A stretch of 53,270 bases of DNA from Streptomyces sp. SM10 (GTDB lineage Bacteria; Actinomycetota; Actinomycetes; Streptomycetales; Streptomycetaceae). A model generated the notes under the pieces. That model searched no databases, was not told where the DNA came from, and saw only the letters and a program-made list of their open reading frames with translations. This document shows positions 24,474 through 32,495 of the stretch, piece by piece. The stretch is from the NCBI RefSeq assembly GCF_002910915.1, contig NZ_NEUF01000148.1, positions 1-53,270 of the forward strand. The letters are read 5' to 3'. The number at the start of each line of letters is the position of its first letter. Positions within the stretch are counted from its first letter, which is position 1. Made by a program: the position numbers and the translations under genes.

Positions 24474-25610
24474 ATGCCCGAGGAGACGACCGAGGCACGC
24501 CCCGCCCCGGGACCGCTGGACGCACTGACGGACGTGGCGGGGCTCCGCGTCGGGCACGCCTCCGTTCCGGGTGAGGGCGCCCTGAGCGGGACCACCGTCG
24601 TGCTCGCCCCCGAGGGCGGCGCCGTGGCGGCCGTCGACGTACGAGGAGGGGGGCCGGGCACCAGGGAGACGGACGCGCTCGACCCGCGCAATCTGGTGCA
24701 GCGGATCGACGCGGTCGTCCTCACCGGTGGCAGCGCCTACGGGCTCGACGCCGCGTCCGGGGTGATGGCCTGGCTCGAGGAGCAGGGGCGCGGCGTCCGG
24801 GTCGGCCCGGACCCCTCCCAGGTGGTGCCGGTGGTACCGGCGGCCTGCCTCTTCGACCTGGGCCGGGGAGGCGACTGGCGGGCCCGCCCCGACGCCGCGA
24901 CCGGCCGGGCCGCCGTCGAGGCAGCCGCCGCTTCCGGGCAGGGCGCGCGGGTCCCGGAGGGGACGGTGGGCGCCGGTACGGGCGCGGTGGCCGGCCGCCT
25001 CAAGGGAGGCGTCGGCACGGCGAGCGCGCGACTGGCCTCCGGAACCACGGTGGCCGCACTGGCGGTCGTCAACGCGGCGGGTTCCGTCGTCGATCCCCGC
25101 ACCGGAGTGCTCTACGGGGAGTACGGCGCGGGAGAGCCGCCCGTACCGCCCGAGCCCGCCGCGCACGAGGCCGCGCTCCGCCGGCTGGCGGAGATCCGGC
25201 GCGCACAGGAGGCCGCGGCGGAGAAGAGCCGTACCGAGGAGGACGGAGCTCGGGGAAGCGGCGTCTTCAACACCACGATCGCCGTCGTCGCCACCGACGC
25301 CTCGCTCACCCGCGCCCAGGCGCAGAAGCTCGCGGGCACGGCGCACGACGGCCTGGCGCGCGCTGTGCGGCCGGTCCACCTGCTCACCGACGGGGACACC
25401 GTCTTCGCGCTCTCCACCGACCGGCACCCGCTGCCCCCGGAGCCCGTCGCCGCGCTCAACGACATCCTGGCCGCCGGAGCCGACGCCCTGGCCCGCGCGG
25501 TCGTGAAGGCCGCCAGGGCGGCCCGGGGGGCCGGCGGCCCCGGAGGCACCTTCCCCTCGTACAGCGAGCTCTACGGCGCATCCCGGGACGGGCGGGAACC
25601 TCTCGCGTGA
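24474..25610 (+). CDS. P1 family peptidase (DmpA-type, S58)
   Basis: 378 aa self-processing Ntn-type aminopeptidase/esterase. The N-terminal half opens with LTDVAGLRVGHASVPGEGAL and SGTTVVLAPEGG. Then come VVLTGGSAYGLDAASGVMAW and GTVGAGTGAVAGRLKGGVGTAS, all family landmarks. The maturation site is in GVFNTTIAVVATDA; by analogy cleavage before a Thr of NTT frees the nucleophile at about residue 264. Substrate is unknown; relatives release N-terminal D- or L-residues. The ATG at 24474 has GAGGAG eight bases upstream. Upstream codons in this frame are not protein-like. Confidence 0.9.
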   Translation: MPEETTEARPAPGPLDALTDVAGLRVGHASVPGEGALSGTTVVLAPEGGAVAAVDVRGGGPGTRETDALDPRNLVQRIDAVVLTGGSAYGLDAASGVMAWLEEQGRGVRVGPDPSQVVPVVPAACLFDLGRGGDWRARPDAATGRAAVEAAAASGQGARVPEGTVGAGTGAVAGRLKGGVGTASARLASGTTVAALAVVNAAGSVVDPRTGVLYGEYGAGEPPVPPEPAAHEAALRRLAEIRRAQEAAAEKSRTEEDGARGSGVFNTTIAVVATDASLTRAQAQKLAGTAHDGLARAVRPVHLLTDGDTVFALSTDRHPLPPEPVAALNDILAAGADALARAVVKAARAARGAGGPGGTFPSYSELYGASRDGREPLA

Positions 25611-25740
25611 GAGTGCGGAGGGACGGGGAACTTTCTGCGTGCGCGGTACGTTTTTTGCGAACCCCGGTCACGATGTCAGACCCAGGGACTACGTTATGCA
25701 CGCATCGGGTAACACGCGGCAACGGCCTGGAGACAGCACC

Positions 25741-26487
25741 TTGAGCGATCCGTACGAGACAACCGAGCAGCACCTCGAGCGACTCCTGCGATGCGCCCTC
25801 AACTCCTTCGATCTCTCCGACACGACGGTCGACCGGCTCGGGACGGCACTGGCGCACAGCAGCACCCTGTACTCCTCCCACCACAGCGCCGTGCTGCACC
25901 GCGAGACCTACCGGCACACCTACCTCCTCTCCGACGGCACCGCTCTGACGCTGTGGGAGCTGGTGCACGGCGGCGGCAGGGACATCCCGTCCCCCCGCAG
26001 ACACGAGCTGTACGACGACGAGGGCGACGCCCGGATCGCGGCCGCGCGCCTCTCCGGCTCCATCTGGGACACCCCCACCCTCGGCGACGACAGCCCGCGG
26101 GAGGATCTGGAAGCCCTCACCCTGCTCATGAGCGTCCCGCCGGCACCGCTGCCCCGCATGTACGCCCCGGACAACTCCGCGGACCACGCGCGCCGCGTCC
26201 TGCGCCGGGCGGAGAACGGCGACCGGCCGGGGGACGGGACGGCCCGGCTGCTCCGGGCGGCCTTCGCCCACCACATCACCCAGGTCTTCGGCCGGCAGTA
26301 CCGCGTCGACGGGCGGGACGCCGGATTCACGCTCTACGAGCACGCCTTCCTCCTCCTGGACGGCACCGAGACCAGCCTCTGGGAGGTCGAGCACACGGCC
26401 ACACCCGACGGCCGCCACATGTGCGAGGTCTACGACGAGGAGCAGGCCGCCCGCCTGGCCATGGAGCACCGCACCCGGATCTGCTGA
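25741..26487 (+). CDS. DUF6227 family protein
   Basis: 248 aa actinobacterial protein of unknown function. It has two similar parts: TYRHTYLLSDGTALTLWELVH near residue 60 and LYEHAFLLLDGTETSLWEVEH near residue 200. Each is followed by a YDDE or YDEE stretch and an Ala/Arg-rich helix, so it is an internal duplication. I prefer the TTG at 25741 with TGGAGA upstream, because the family starts MSDPYETTEQHLERLL. An ATG at 25696 is possible. No signal peptide or membrane segment. It is convergent with the MFS exporter gene, 14 bases apart. Confidence 0.82.
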   Translation: MSDPYETTEQHLERLLRCALNSFDLSDTTVDRLGTALAHSSTLYSSHHSAVLHRETYRHTYLLSDGTALTLWELVHGGGRDIPSPRRHELYDDEGDARIAAARLSGSIWDTPTLGDDSPREDLEALTLLMSVPPAPLPRMYAPDNSADHARRVLRRAENGDRPGDGTARLLRAAFAHHITQVFGRQYRVDGRDAGFTLYEHAFLLLDGTETSLWEVEHTATPDGRHMCEVYDEEQAARLAMEHRTRIC

Positions 26488-26501
26488 CCGGGCAGGCCGG
26501 T

Positions 26502-28073
26502 TCAGCTCGTCAGCGCGGGCGCCCTCGGAGGCGCGTCGTCCTGGGCCCGCACCGGGGCCGTGTCGTCCTCGCCGCCCTCCAGATGCACCTGGGGCCGCGC
26601 GGGGAGGGCGAACATCACGAGGAAGATCACCACGAGCACCCCGGCCACCCACCACAGCGACTGCTGGAACGCGTCCACGAACGCCGCCCGCATCTCCTCC
26701 GGCGGGAGCCGGTCGCCGATCGCGCCGAAGAAGACGACCGAGACGAGGCCGAGCCCCAGCGCCGTACCCATCTGCTGGACGGTGTTGATCAGCCCGGACG
26801 CCGAGCCGGAGTGCTCCTTCGGCACCCCGGAGAGCACCGCGTCCGTCAGCGGAGCCACGATCAGCCCCATGCCCACGCCCATGACGACCAGCGGAAGCGC
26901 CATCTGCCAGGGGCTGATGGCGAGTCCGTAGCGCCCGGCCTCCCAGATGTAGAGCAGCAGCCCGGCGGTCATCAGCAGCGCGCCCGCCTGCAGCACCTTG
27001 CGGCCGAAGCGGGGCACCAGCTTCTGCACGGAGATCCCGGCGGCGCAGGAGACGGCGATGGAGAACGGGATCCCCGTCGTGCCGGCCCGCAGGGCGCTCC
27101 AGCCGAGCCCCATCTGCAGGTAGAGCGTCCAGACCAGGAAGAAGATGCCCAGGGCGATCCCGAAGGTCAGCTGCACGGCCGTTCCCGCCGCGAAGCTCTT
27201 CACCCGGAACAGCGAGAGCTCGATGAGCGGCGAGCCGTCCCGGTCCGCCTTCCGGCGCTCGAAGACGACGAGCACAGCGAACACCAGGAGGCTGGCGGCC
27301 ATCGACACATGGCCCCACAGCGGCCAGCCCAGCTCACGTCCCCGGGTCAGCGGGTAGAGCAGCATGAGGAGGCCCAGGGTCACCAGGGCCACGCCGGTCA
27401 GATCCAGCCTGAGCGCCTTCGGCGCCCTGGACTCGCTGATGAACTTCCGCCCGAGCAGGAGTCCCGCGATGCCGACCGGCAGGTTGATCAGGAAGATCGG
27501 ACGCCACTCGAGACCGAAGAGGTTCCACTCGGTGAGCAGTGCGCCCAGCAGGGGCCCCGACACCGCGCCGAGCCCGACGATCGCGCCGAAGAGGCCGAAG
27601 ACCTTGCCCCGCTCGTGCGCGGGGAAGGTGGCGTGCACGATCGACAGCACCTGCGGCACCATCAGCGCGGCCATGCCGCCCTGCAGGATGCGCGAGGCGA
27701 CCAGCATCTCGGGGTTCACGGCGAAGCCGCAGAGGGCGGAGGCGATCGTGAAGCCGCCGATCCCGATGAGGAAGAGCCGCTTGCGGCCGTGGATGTCACC
27801 GAGCCGGCCGCCGGTGATCAGACCCGCCGCGAAGGCCAGCGCGTATCCGGCGGTGATCCACTGGATCGACGTGAAGGAGGCGCCGGTGTCCCGCGTGATG
27901 CTCGGGATGGCGATGTTGACGATCGTGACGTCGACCAGGTCCATGAAGGCCGCGGTCATCACGATCGCGAGCGCGAACCAGCGGCGCCGGTCCGCCGGGT
28001 CCTGCGGGGTGGCCTGCCCGGTCGACGCCGTGCGGGCGGCTGCCGTGGCCGGCAGGGATTCGGATGAAGTCAT
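26502..28073 (-). CDS. MFS transporter, DHA2 family
   Basis: 523 aa with about 14 membrane segments from residue 33 onward. Motif D1-like FMDLVDVTIVNIAIPSI opens the protein and motif A is GGRLGDIHGRKRLFLIG. The motif C region is GLGAVSGPLLGALLTEW. The C-terminal tail is acidic (GGEDDTAPVRAQDDAPP). Typical of drug/H+ antiporters of the EmrB/QacA group. It is divergent from a WYL-type regulator, and the 62-base gap contains a perfect 13-bp inverted repeat, so it is very probably repressed or controlled by that regulator. The ATG at 28073 is followed by a 30-residue soluble leader. Confidence 0.92.
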   Translation of the reverse strand: MTSSESLPATAAARTASTGQATPQDPADRRRWFALAIVMTAAFMDLVDVTIVNIAIPSITRDTGASFTSIQWITAGYALAFAAGLITGGRLGDIHGRKRLFLIGIGGFTIASALCGFAVNPEMLVASRILQGGMAALMVPQVLSIVHATFPAHERGKVFGLFGAIVGLGAVSGPLLGALLTEWNLFGLEWRPIFLINLPVGIAGLLLGRKFISESRAPKALRLDLTGVALVTLGLLMLLYPLTRGRELGWPLWGHVSMAASLLVFAVLVVFERRKADRDGSPLIELSLFRVKSFAAGTAVQLTFGIALGIFFLVWTLYLQMGLGWSALRAGTTGIPFSIAVSCAAGISVQKLVPRFGRKVLQAGALLMTAGLLLYIWEAGRYGLAISPWQMALPLVVMGVGMGLIVAPLTDAVLSGVPKEHSGSASGLINTVQQMGTALGLGLVSVVFFGAIGDRLPPEEMRAAFVDAFQQSLWWVAGVLVVIFLVMFALPARPQVHLEGGEDDTAPVRAQDDAPPRAPALTS

Positions 28074-28088
28074 GGGAGAAAGCTAGAA

Positions 28089-28119
28089 GTCCATCAGGTC
28101 AGATGGTGACCTGATGGAC
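28089..28119. promoter_or_regulatory. perfect 13-bp inverted repeat, operator between exporter and WYL regulator
   Basis: GTCCATCAGGTCA at 28089-28101 and TGACCTGATGGAC at 28107-28119 are exact complements with a 5-base spacer. It occupies half of the 62-base divergent gap, so binding would cover both promoters. The half-site recurs beside the second WYL regulator at 40309. Confidence 0.85.
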
Positions 28120-28135
28120 GGGCATCCTGTTCCTC

Positions 28136-29125
28136 ATGACCGACACCCCGGCACGACTGCTGAAACTGCTGTCGCTCCTCCAGACGCCGCGCGAGTGGCC
28201 GGGCGGCGAACTGGCCGGCCGTCTGGAGGTCAGCCCGCGCACCGTCCGCCGTGACGTCGACCGGCTCCGCGGCCTCGGCTATCCGGTCGAGGCGACGCGC
28301 GGTTCGGTCGGCGGCTACCGCCTGGTCGCGGGGAGCGCCATGCCGCCTCTCCTGCTGGACGACGAGGAGGCCGTGGCCATCGCGGTGGGTCTGCGGGCGG
28401 GAGCCGGTCATGCCATCGAGGGCGTGGACGAAGCGTCCGTACGGGCCCTGGCCAAGCTGGAGCAGGTTCTTCCCTCACGGCTGCGGCACCGGGTCTCCTC
28501 CCTGCAGAACGCCACGGTGGCCCTCACCCGCGGCGACGGCGCGACCATCGATCCGCGGACGCTCACGGCCATCGCCTCGGCCGTCACCGCCCGGGAACGG
28601 CTGCGCTTCGCCTACCGCGCGAGGGACGGCGCCGCGACCAAGCGGCAGACCGAGCCGTACCGGCTGGTGAGCACGGGCAGCCGCTGGTATCTCGTGGCGT
28701 ACGACCTGGTCCGTGAGGACTGGCGCACCTTCCGGGTGGACCGGGTGAGCGAGCCGTTCGCCACCGGCGCCCGCTTCACCCCGCGTGAGCTGCCCGCCGA
28801 GAGCGAGGACGCCGCGGAGCTCCTCGGCCGCTCGATGTCGCGCACCCAGCCGGACCTGCTCGTCGACGTGACGTTCGAGGCACCGGCGGACTTCGTGGCG
28901 CCCCGGCTGCCCGCGGAGTTCGGTGCGCCGGAGCCGGACGCCGAGACGGGCTGCCGGCTGCGCACCCGGACCCAGAGCTCACTGGAGTGGGTGGCCCTGA
29001 GGCTGGCCCTGGTGGACTGCGCCTTCGAGGTGCACGGTCCGCCGGAGCTGTTGGAGCACCTCGGTGTCCTGGGGGCCCGGCTCTCGCAGGCCGCGTCCCG
29101 TGGGTCCGGAGCGGGCCGGACATGA
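28136..29125 (+). CDS. YafY/PaaX-like HTH-WYL transcriptional regulator
   Basis: 329 aa. The N-terminal HTH_11 unit is at residues about 3-60 (RLLKLLSLLQTPREWPGGEL, then SPRTVRRDVDRLRGLGYPVE). A helical section carries VGLRAGAGHAIEGVDEASVR. The WYL domain is at about 145-215, with TEPYRLVSTGSRWYLVAYDL and RTFRVDRVSE. A WCX-type C-terminal part ends the protein. WYL domains sense small ligands or nucleic acids. Divergent from the DHA2 exporter with a strong palindrome between, it is likely autoregulated and controls export. The ATG at 28136 starts at the HTH. Confidence 0.92.
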   Translation: MTDTPARLLKLLSLLQTPREWPGGELAGRLEVSPRTVRRDVDRLRGLGYPVEATRGSVGGYRLVAGSAMPPLLLDDEEAVAIAVGLRAGAGHAIEGVDEASVRALAKLEQVLPSRLRHRVSSLQNATVALTRGDGATIDPRTLTAIASAVTARERLRFAYRARDGAATKRQTEPYRLVSTGSRWYLVAYDLVREDWRTFRVDRVSEPFATGARFTPRELPAESEDAAELLGRSMSRTQPDLLVDVTFEAPADFVAPRLPAEFGAPEPDAETGCRLRTRTQSSLEWVALRLALVDCAFEVHGPPELLEHLGVLGARLSQAASRGSGAGRT

Positions 29126-29127
29126 AT

Positions 29128-29164
29128 GAGCCCCGGCGCCGGGGGGGGGTGGGCGCCGGGACTC
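29128..29164. terminator. hairpin between WYL regulator and sigma factor genes
   Basis: CCCGGCGCC at 29132-29140 pairs with GGCGCCGGG at 29152-29160. Three further pairs (GAG/CTC) lie beyond one mismatch. The loop includes a run of nine G residues (29141-29149). Both flanking genes end here, so it probably serves both. Confidence 0.7.
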
Positions 29165-29241
29165 AGCTCATGGGACCGGAGGGAGACCGGTCGTCGGGCC
29201 GGTGCGAAACCGGCTTGATGGGGAGATTACGGGTTATCGGC

Positions 29242-30243
29242 TCACGCCGCAGCGTCAAAGCCCGTGTCGTGAGCCATTCGCTTCAATTCGAGCAGTGCGT
29301 GCTTCTCGATCTGGCGGATCCGCTCCCTCGTCAGACCGTGCTGCTTGCCCACTTCGGTGAGGGTGCGCTCACGGCCGTCCTCGATCCCGTAGCGCATCTT
29401 GATGATCGAGGCGGTGCGGTTGTCGAGCTTGCCGATCAGGTCCTCGAGCTCCTCGCTGCGCAGCAGCGTCATCACCGACTGCTCGGGCGACACGGCGGAG
29501 GTGTCCTCCAGCAGGTCCCCGAACTGCGTGTCCCCGTCGTCGTCCACGGACATGTTCAGGCTGACAGGGTCACGGGCCCAGTCCAGGACGTTGCCCACGC
29601 GCTCGGCGTTGGAGTCGAGCTCGGCGGCCACCTCGGCGTGGTCCGGGTCGCGGCCGTGCTCACGGTTGAACTCGCGCTGCACGCGCCGGATCCTGCCGAG
29701 CTCCTCCACGAGGTGGACGGGGAGCCGGATCGTGCGGGACTGGTCGGCGATGGAGCGGGTGATGGCCTGCCGGATCCACCACGTGGCGTACGTCGAGAAC
29801 TTGAAGCCCTTGGCGTAGTCGAACTTCTCGACCGCGCGCACCAGGCCGGCGTTGCCCTCCTGGATCAGGTCGAGCAGGGGCAGACCCGCCCTCGGGTAGC
29901 GCCGGGCCACGGCAACGACGAGCCGGAGGTTGGAACGGATGAATATGTCCTTGGCGCGCTCGCTCTCGGCGACCAGCGCCTCCAGCTCCTCGCGCGAGGC
30001 TCCGCCGGCTTCGCTCTCCACCTCGCCGGTGAGGATCTGCTGGGCGAAGACGCCCGCCTCGATCGTCTGCGAGAGCTCGACCTCCTTGGCGGCGTCGAGC
30101 AGCGGTGTGCGAGCGATCTCGTCCAGGTACATGCCGACCAGGTCGCGATCGGCGATCTCCCCGCCCACGGCGCGAACACTGCTTGCCCGGTCGGTCCCGC
30201 CGGTACTGGCGGACGAACGACGGGCGACGGCACGGGTTGCCAT
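29242..30243 (-). CDS. hrdD: RNA polymerase principal-like sigma factor HrdD
   Basis: 333 aa sigma-70 group protein. Region 1.2 is ADRDLVGMYLDEIARTPLL. Region 2 spans FIRSNLRLVVAVARRYPRAG, DLIQEGNAGLVRAVEKFDY and KGFKFSTYATWWIRQAITRS. Region 3 holds RIRRVQREFNREHGRDPDHA. Region 4 is NRTASIIKMRYGIEDGRERT followed by TLTEVGKQHGLTRERIRQIE. Length and the N terminus MATRAVARR match HrdD rather than the longer HrdB. The ATG at 30243 has GGGAG six bases upstream; an upstream ATG in frame adds unlike residues. HrdD is a non-essential paralogue of the housekeeping sigma factor, controlled by extracytoplasmic-stress sigma factors in S. coelicolor. Confidence 0.9.
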   Translation of the reverse strand: MATRAVARRSSASTGGTDRASSVRAVGGEIADRDLVGMYLDEIARTPLLDAAKEVELSQTIEAGVFAQQILTGEVESEAGGASREELEALVAESERAKDIFIRSNLRLVVAVARRYPRAGLPLLDLIQEGNAGLVRAVEKFDYAKGFKFSTYATWWIRQAITRSIADQSRTIRLPVHLVEELGRIRRVQREFNREHGRDPDHAEVAAELDSNAERVGNVLDWARDPVSLNMSVDDDGDTQFGDLLEDTSAVSPEQSVMTLLRSEELEDLIGKLDNRTASIIKMRYGIEDGRERTLTEVGKQHGLTRERIRQIEKHALLELKRMAHDTGFDAAA

Positions 30244-30390
30244 GCGTGCTCCCTTGCTGAGTAGGTCGCGACACCCTTCCGGGTGCCCTGCATCCGATGG
30301 AAACAACGACTGGAATCCGGACAGAATTCCCACGGAGGCCATTCAATTTCGAGATCATGCAGTACCCTGTCGCCCCCGACTCGAGGACAC

Positions 30391-30972
30391 ATGGTGCAGA
30401 TACCCACAGAAGTCCAGGTCAGGCCCGGCGTGGAGACGGATCTCGAGAGCCTCACGGACATCTACAACCATTACGTCCGTGAGACGCCGCTCACTTTCGA
30501 CACCGCCGCCTTCACCACGGCCGAGCGCCTGCCCTGGTTGCGCTCCCACCCGGAAGACGGCCCCCACCGACTCCTGGTTGCTCTGGACCCGGATACCCGT
30601 GACAACGCCTCGCATGTCCTCGGCTATGCCACCAGCAGCCCCTACCGCCCCAAGGCGGCGTACGGCACCTCGGTCGAGGTGAGCGTCTACTGCGCCCCCG
30701 GCGCGACGGGCCGCGGCGTCGGCACCCTTCTCTACGCGGCCCTGTTCGAGGCGCTGGCCGACGAGGACGTCCACCGCGCGTACGCCGCGATCGCACTGCC
30801 GAACGACCCGTCGGTCCGCCTGCACGGCGCCTTCGGGTTCCGCCACGTCGGGACGTACACGGAGGTCGGCCGCAAATTCGGCCGGTACTGGGACGTGTCG
30901 TGGTACGAGAAGCCGCTGCTCAGCCGAACTGCACCGAGCGCTTCGCCAGGCCCATCCAGAAGCCGTCGATGA
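30391..30972 (+). CDS. GNAT acetyltransferase, phosphinothricin N-acetyltransferase-like
   Basis: 193 aa cytoplasmic acetyl-CoA-dependent N-acetyltransferase. It follows the PAT/Bar family throughout: VRPGVETDLESLTDIYNHYV, EVSVYCAPGATGRGVGTLLY (acetyl-CoA loop), AIALPNDPSVRLHGAFGF and RKFGRYWDVSWYEKPL. Relatives acetylate phosphinothricin or methionine sulfone-like amino acids; the natural role may be detoxification. The ATG at 30391 has GAGGA upstream. The last 16 residues (SRTAPSASPGPSRSRR) are encoded antisense to the 3' end of the dioxygenase gene, a 53-bp overlap, and are probably an unselected extension. Confidence 0.88.
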   Translation: MVQIPTEVQVRPGVETDLESLTDIYNHYVRETPLTFDTAAFTTAERLPWLRSHPEDGPHRLLVALDPDTRDNASHVLGYATSSPYRPKAAYGTSVEVSVYCAPGATGRGVGTLLYAALFEALADEDVHRAYAAIALPNDPSVRLHGAFGFRHVGTYTEVGRKFGRYWDVSWYEKPLLSRTAPSASPGPSRSRR

Positions 30973-31702
30973 CGCTCCGGCCCTGATCGAGATCGCCCTC
31001 GGCCGCGCCGAGGGTGACGAACAGCGGGGCGAAGTGCTCGGTACGGGGATGGGCGAGGCGTCCCGCCGGTGAGGCGTGCTCGAAATCCAGCAGGGAGTCG
31101 ACGTCCTGCGCCTGGAGCGCCCGGTTCCCCCAGTCGTCGAACTCCGCCGACCAGCCGGGAGTGCCGCCGCCCGTGTGGCGCAGCGCCGCCAGGTTGTGCG
31201 TGAAGAAGCCGCTGCCGACGATCAGTACGCCCTCGTCGCGCAGCGGGGCGAGCTTGCGCCCGACGGCCATCAGCTTCTGCGGGTCGAGCGTCGGCAGGGA
31301 GATCTGGAGGACGGGGATGTCCGCGGCCGGGAACATCTCGACGAGCGGGACGTACGCCCCGTGGTCGAGGCCGCGGTCGGGGATGTCCTGGACCGGCGTC
31401 CCGGCGCCGCGCAGCAGCTTGCGGACGTCGTCCGCGAGCTCCGGTGCGCCCGGGGCGGCGTACCGCACCGCGTAGTAGTGCTCGGGGAATCCCCAGAAGT
31501 CGTGGACGAGCGGCACCGTCCCGGTCGCGCCGAGGGCGAGGGGCGCCTCCTCCCAGTGGGCCGAGACCATCAGGATCGCCTTGGGGCGCGGCAGCCCCCG
31601 TGACCAGGCCGCCAGCTCGCCGGGCCAGACCGGGTCGTCGGCGAGCGGCGGGGCGCCGTGGGAGAGGTAGAGGGCGGGCATGCGCTCCGCGGTGACTGTC
31701 AT
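30920..31702 (-). CDS. 4,5-DOPA-extradiol-dioxygenase-like protein (LigB family)
   Basis: 260 aa class III extradiol dioxygenase homologue (YgiD/DodA type). Metal-ligand histidines are placed as in the family: SHGAPPL (H15), SAHWE (H49), then HDFWGFPEHYY, and EHFAPLFVTLGAA near the end. Members open catechol rings such as DOPA using Fe(II) or Zn(II). The ATG at 31702 has GGGAG five bases upstream. It is divergent from a MarR regulator, with palindromic TTCAAG elements between them, so induction by a phenolic ligand is plausible. Its 3' end overlaps the PAT-like gene on the other strand. Confidence 0.9.
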   Translation of the reverse strand: MTVTAERMPALYLSHGAPPLADDPVWPGELAAWSRGLPRPKAILMVSAHWEEAPLALGATGTVPLVHDFWGFPEHYYAVRYAAPGAPELADDVRKLLRGAGTPVQDIPDRGLDHGAYVPLVEMFPAADIPVLQISLPTLDPQKLMAVGRKLAPLRDEGVLIVGSGFFTHNLAALRHTGGGTPGWSAEFDDWGNRALQAQDVDSLLDFEHASPAGRLAHPRTEHFAPLFVTLGAAEGDLDQGRSVIDGFWMGLAKRSVQFG

Positions 31703-31813
31703 GACACTCCCGTTCCTGTGCCGGTCAAGGTATGTGTGTTCTCTACAGGTACCGGGCACGGAGATCTGCGCGAGCACCGGGGATTCGACGGACCGGCCCT
31801 TCGGGGACCAGTC

Positions 31814-31872
31814 CTTGAATCTTCAAGTTCCAACTACCGGAGACCTTAGCTCTATCTAGTTCAACTTTCAAG
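31814..31872. promoter_or_regulatory. MarR-type operator elements
   Basis: CTTGAATCTTCAAG at 31814-31827 is a perfect 6+2+6 palindrome. Two more TTCAA words follow at 31860-31865 (TTCAAC) and 31867-31872 (TTCAAG) just before the MarR start. MarR proteins commonly bind TTGAA/TTCAA palindromes. The region is notably AT-richer than its surroundings. Confidence 0.7.
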
Positions 31873-31885
31873 AAAAGGTCGTACA

Positions 31886-32398
31886 GTGGAGTACATGACC
31901 ACGGCATCCCACAGCGGGCCCCGGTGGCTCACCGACGAAGAACAGAGCGTGTGGCGCGCCTACCTCCACGCCACCACGCTCATGGAGGACCACCTCGACC
32001 GCCAGTTGCAGCGCGACGCGGGCATGCCGCACATCTACTACGGACTGCTCGTCAACCTCTCCCAGGCCCCCCGGCGGCAGAAGCGCATGACCGAGCTGGC
32101 GAAGGACGCCAAGATCACCCGCTCCCGCCTCTCGCACGCCGTCGCCCGGCTGGAGAAGAACGGCTGGGTCCGCCGCGAGGACTGCCCCTCCGACAAACGC
32201 GGCCAGAACGCGGTCCTCACCGAGGAGGGCCAGGCCATGCTGGCGCGGTCCGCACCGGGACACGTCGATGCGGTGCGCCAGGCGATGTTCGCCCGGCTCA
32301 GCCCCCAGCAGGTCCAGAGCCTCGGCGAGATCATGCAGGTCATCGCCACCGGTCTGCAGCCGGAGGGTGCGGACGCGGATCTGCCCTGGCTCCGCTGA
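31886..32398 (+). CDS. MarR-family transcriptional regulator
   Basis: 170 aa winged-helix dimer. Helix 1 is EEQSVWRAYLHATTLMEDHL. The recognition region is MTELAKDAKITRSRLSHAVA, with the wing GWVRREDCPSDKRGQNAVLT. Then come C-terminal dimer helices. One cysteine (C96 or near) lies in the wing. Two starts are possible: GTG at 31886 with AAAAGG upstream, or ATG at 31895 with GTGGAG upstream. It is divergent from the dioxygenase gene and probably represses it and itself. Its last codons form the left arm of a terminator hairpin. Confidence 0.9.
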   Translation: MEYMTTASHSGPRWLTDEEQSVWRAYLHATTLMEDHLDRQLQRDAGMPHIYYGLLVNLSQAPRRQKRMTELAKDAKITRSRLSHAVARLEKNGWVRREDCPSDKRGQNAVLTEEGQAMLARSAPGHVDAVRQAMFARLSPQQVQSLGEIMQVIATGLQPEGADADLPWLR

Positions 32399-32416
32399 GC
32401 GGAGCCAGGGCAGATC
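32378..32416 (+). terminator. 19-bp palindromic terminator overlapping marR stop
   Basis: 32378-32396 and 32398-32416 are perfect complements. Allowing a small loop, about 17 pairs form. The left arm encodes the final residues of the MarR protein and includes part of its TGA. Confidence 0.85.
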
Positions 32417-32456
32417 GAGCCGGGGCCGGTACACCGGAGGCCGTCAGGCATCAGGC

Positions 32457-32486
32457 CGGGCCGGCCGGCCCTCACCGGCCGGCCCG
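32457..32486. terminator. second hairpin between marR and exporter genes
   Basis: CGGGCCGGCCGG at 32457-32468 pairs exactly with 32475-32486 around CCCTCA. It sits ten bases past the stop of the convergent exporter, so it probably ends that transcript. Confidence 0.75.
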
Positions 32487-32495
32487 GCCCGGCGC

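Noticed and set aside
22748..24724. 658-codon minus-strand frame across the SAF, mscL and small hypothetical genes
   Set aside because: Runs opposite mscL with its clear channel sequence; the translation is Pro/Arg/Ser-rich noise.
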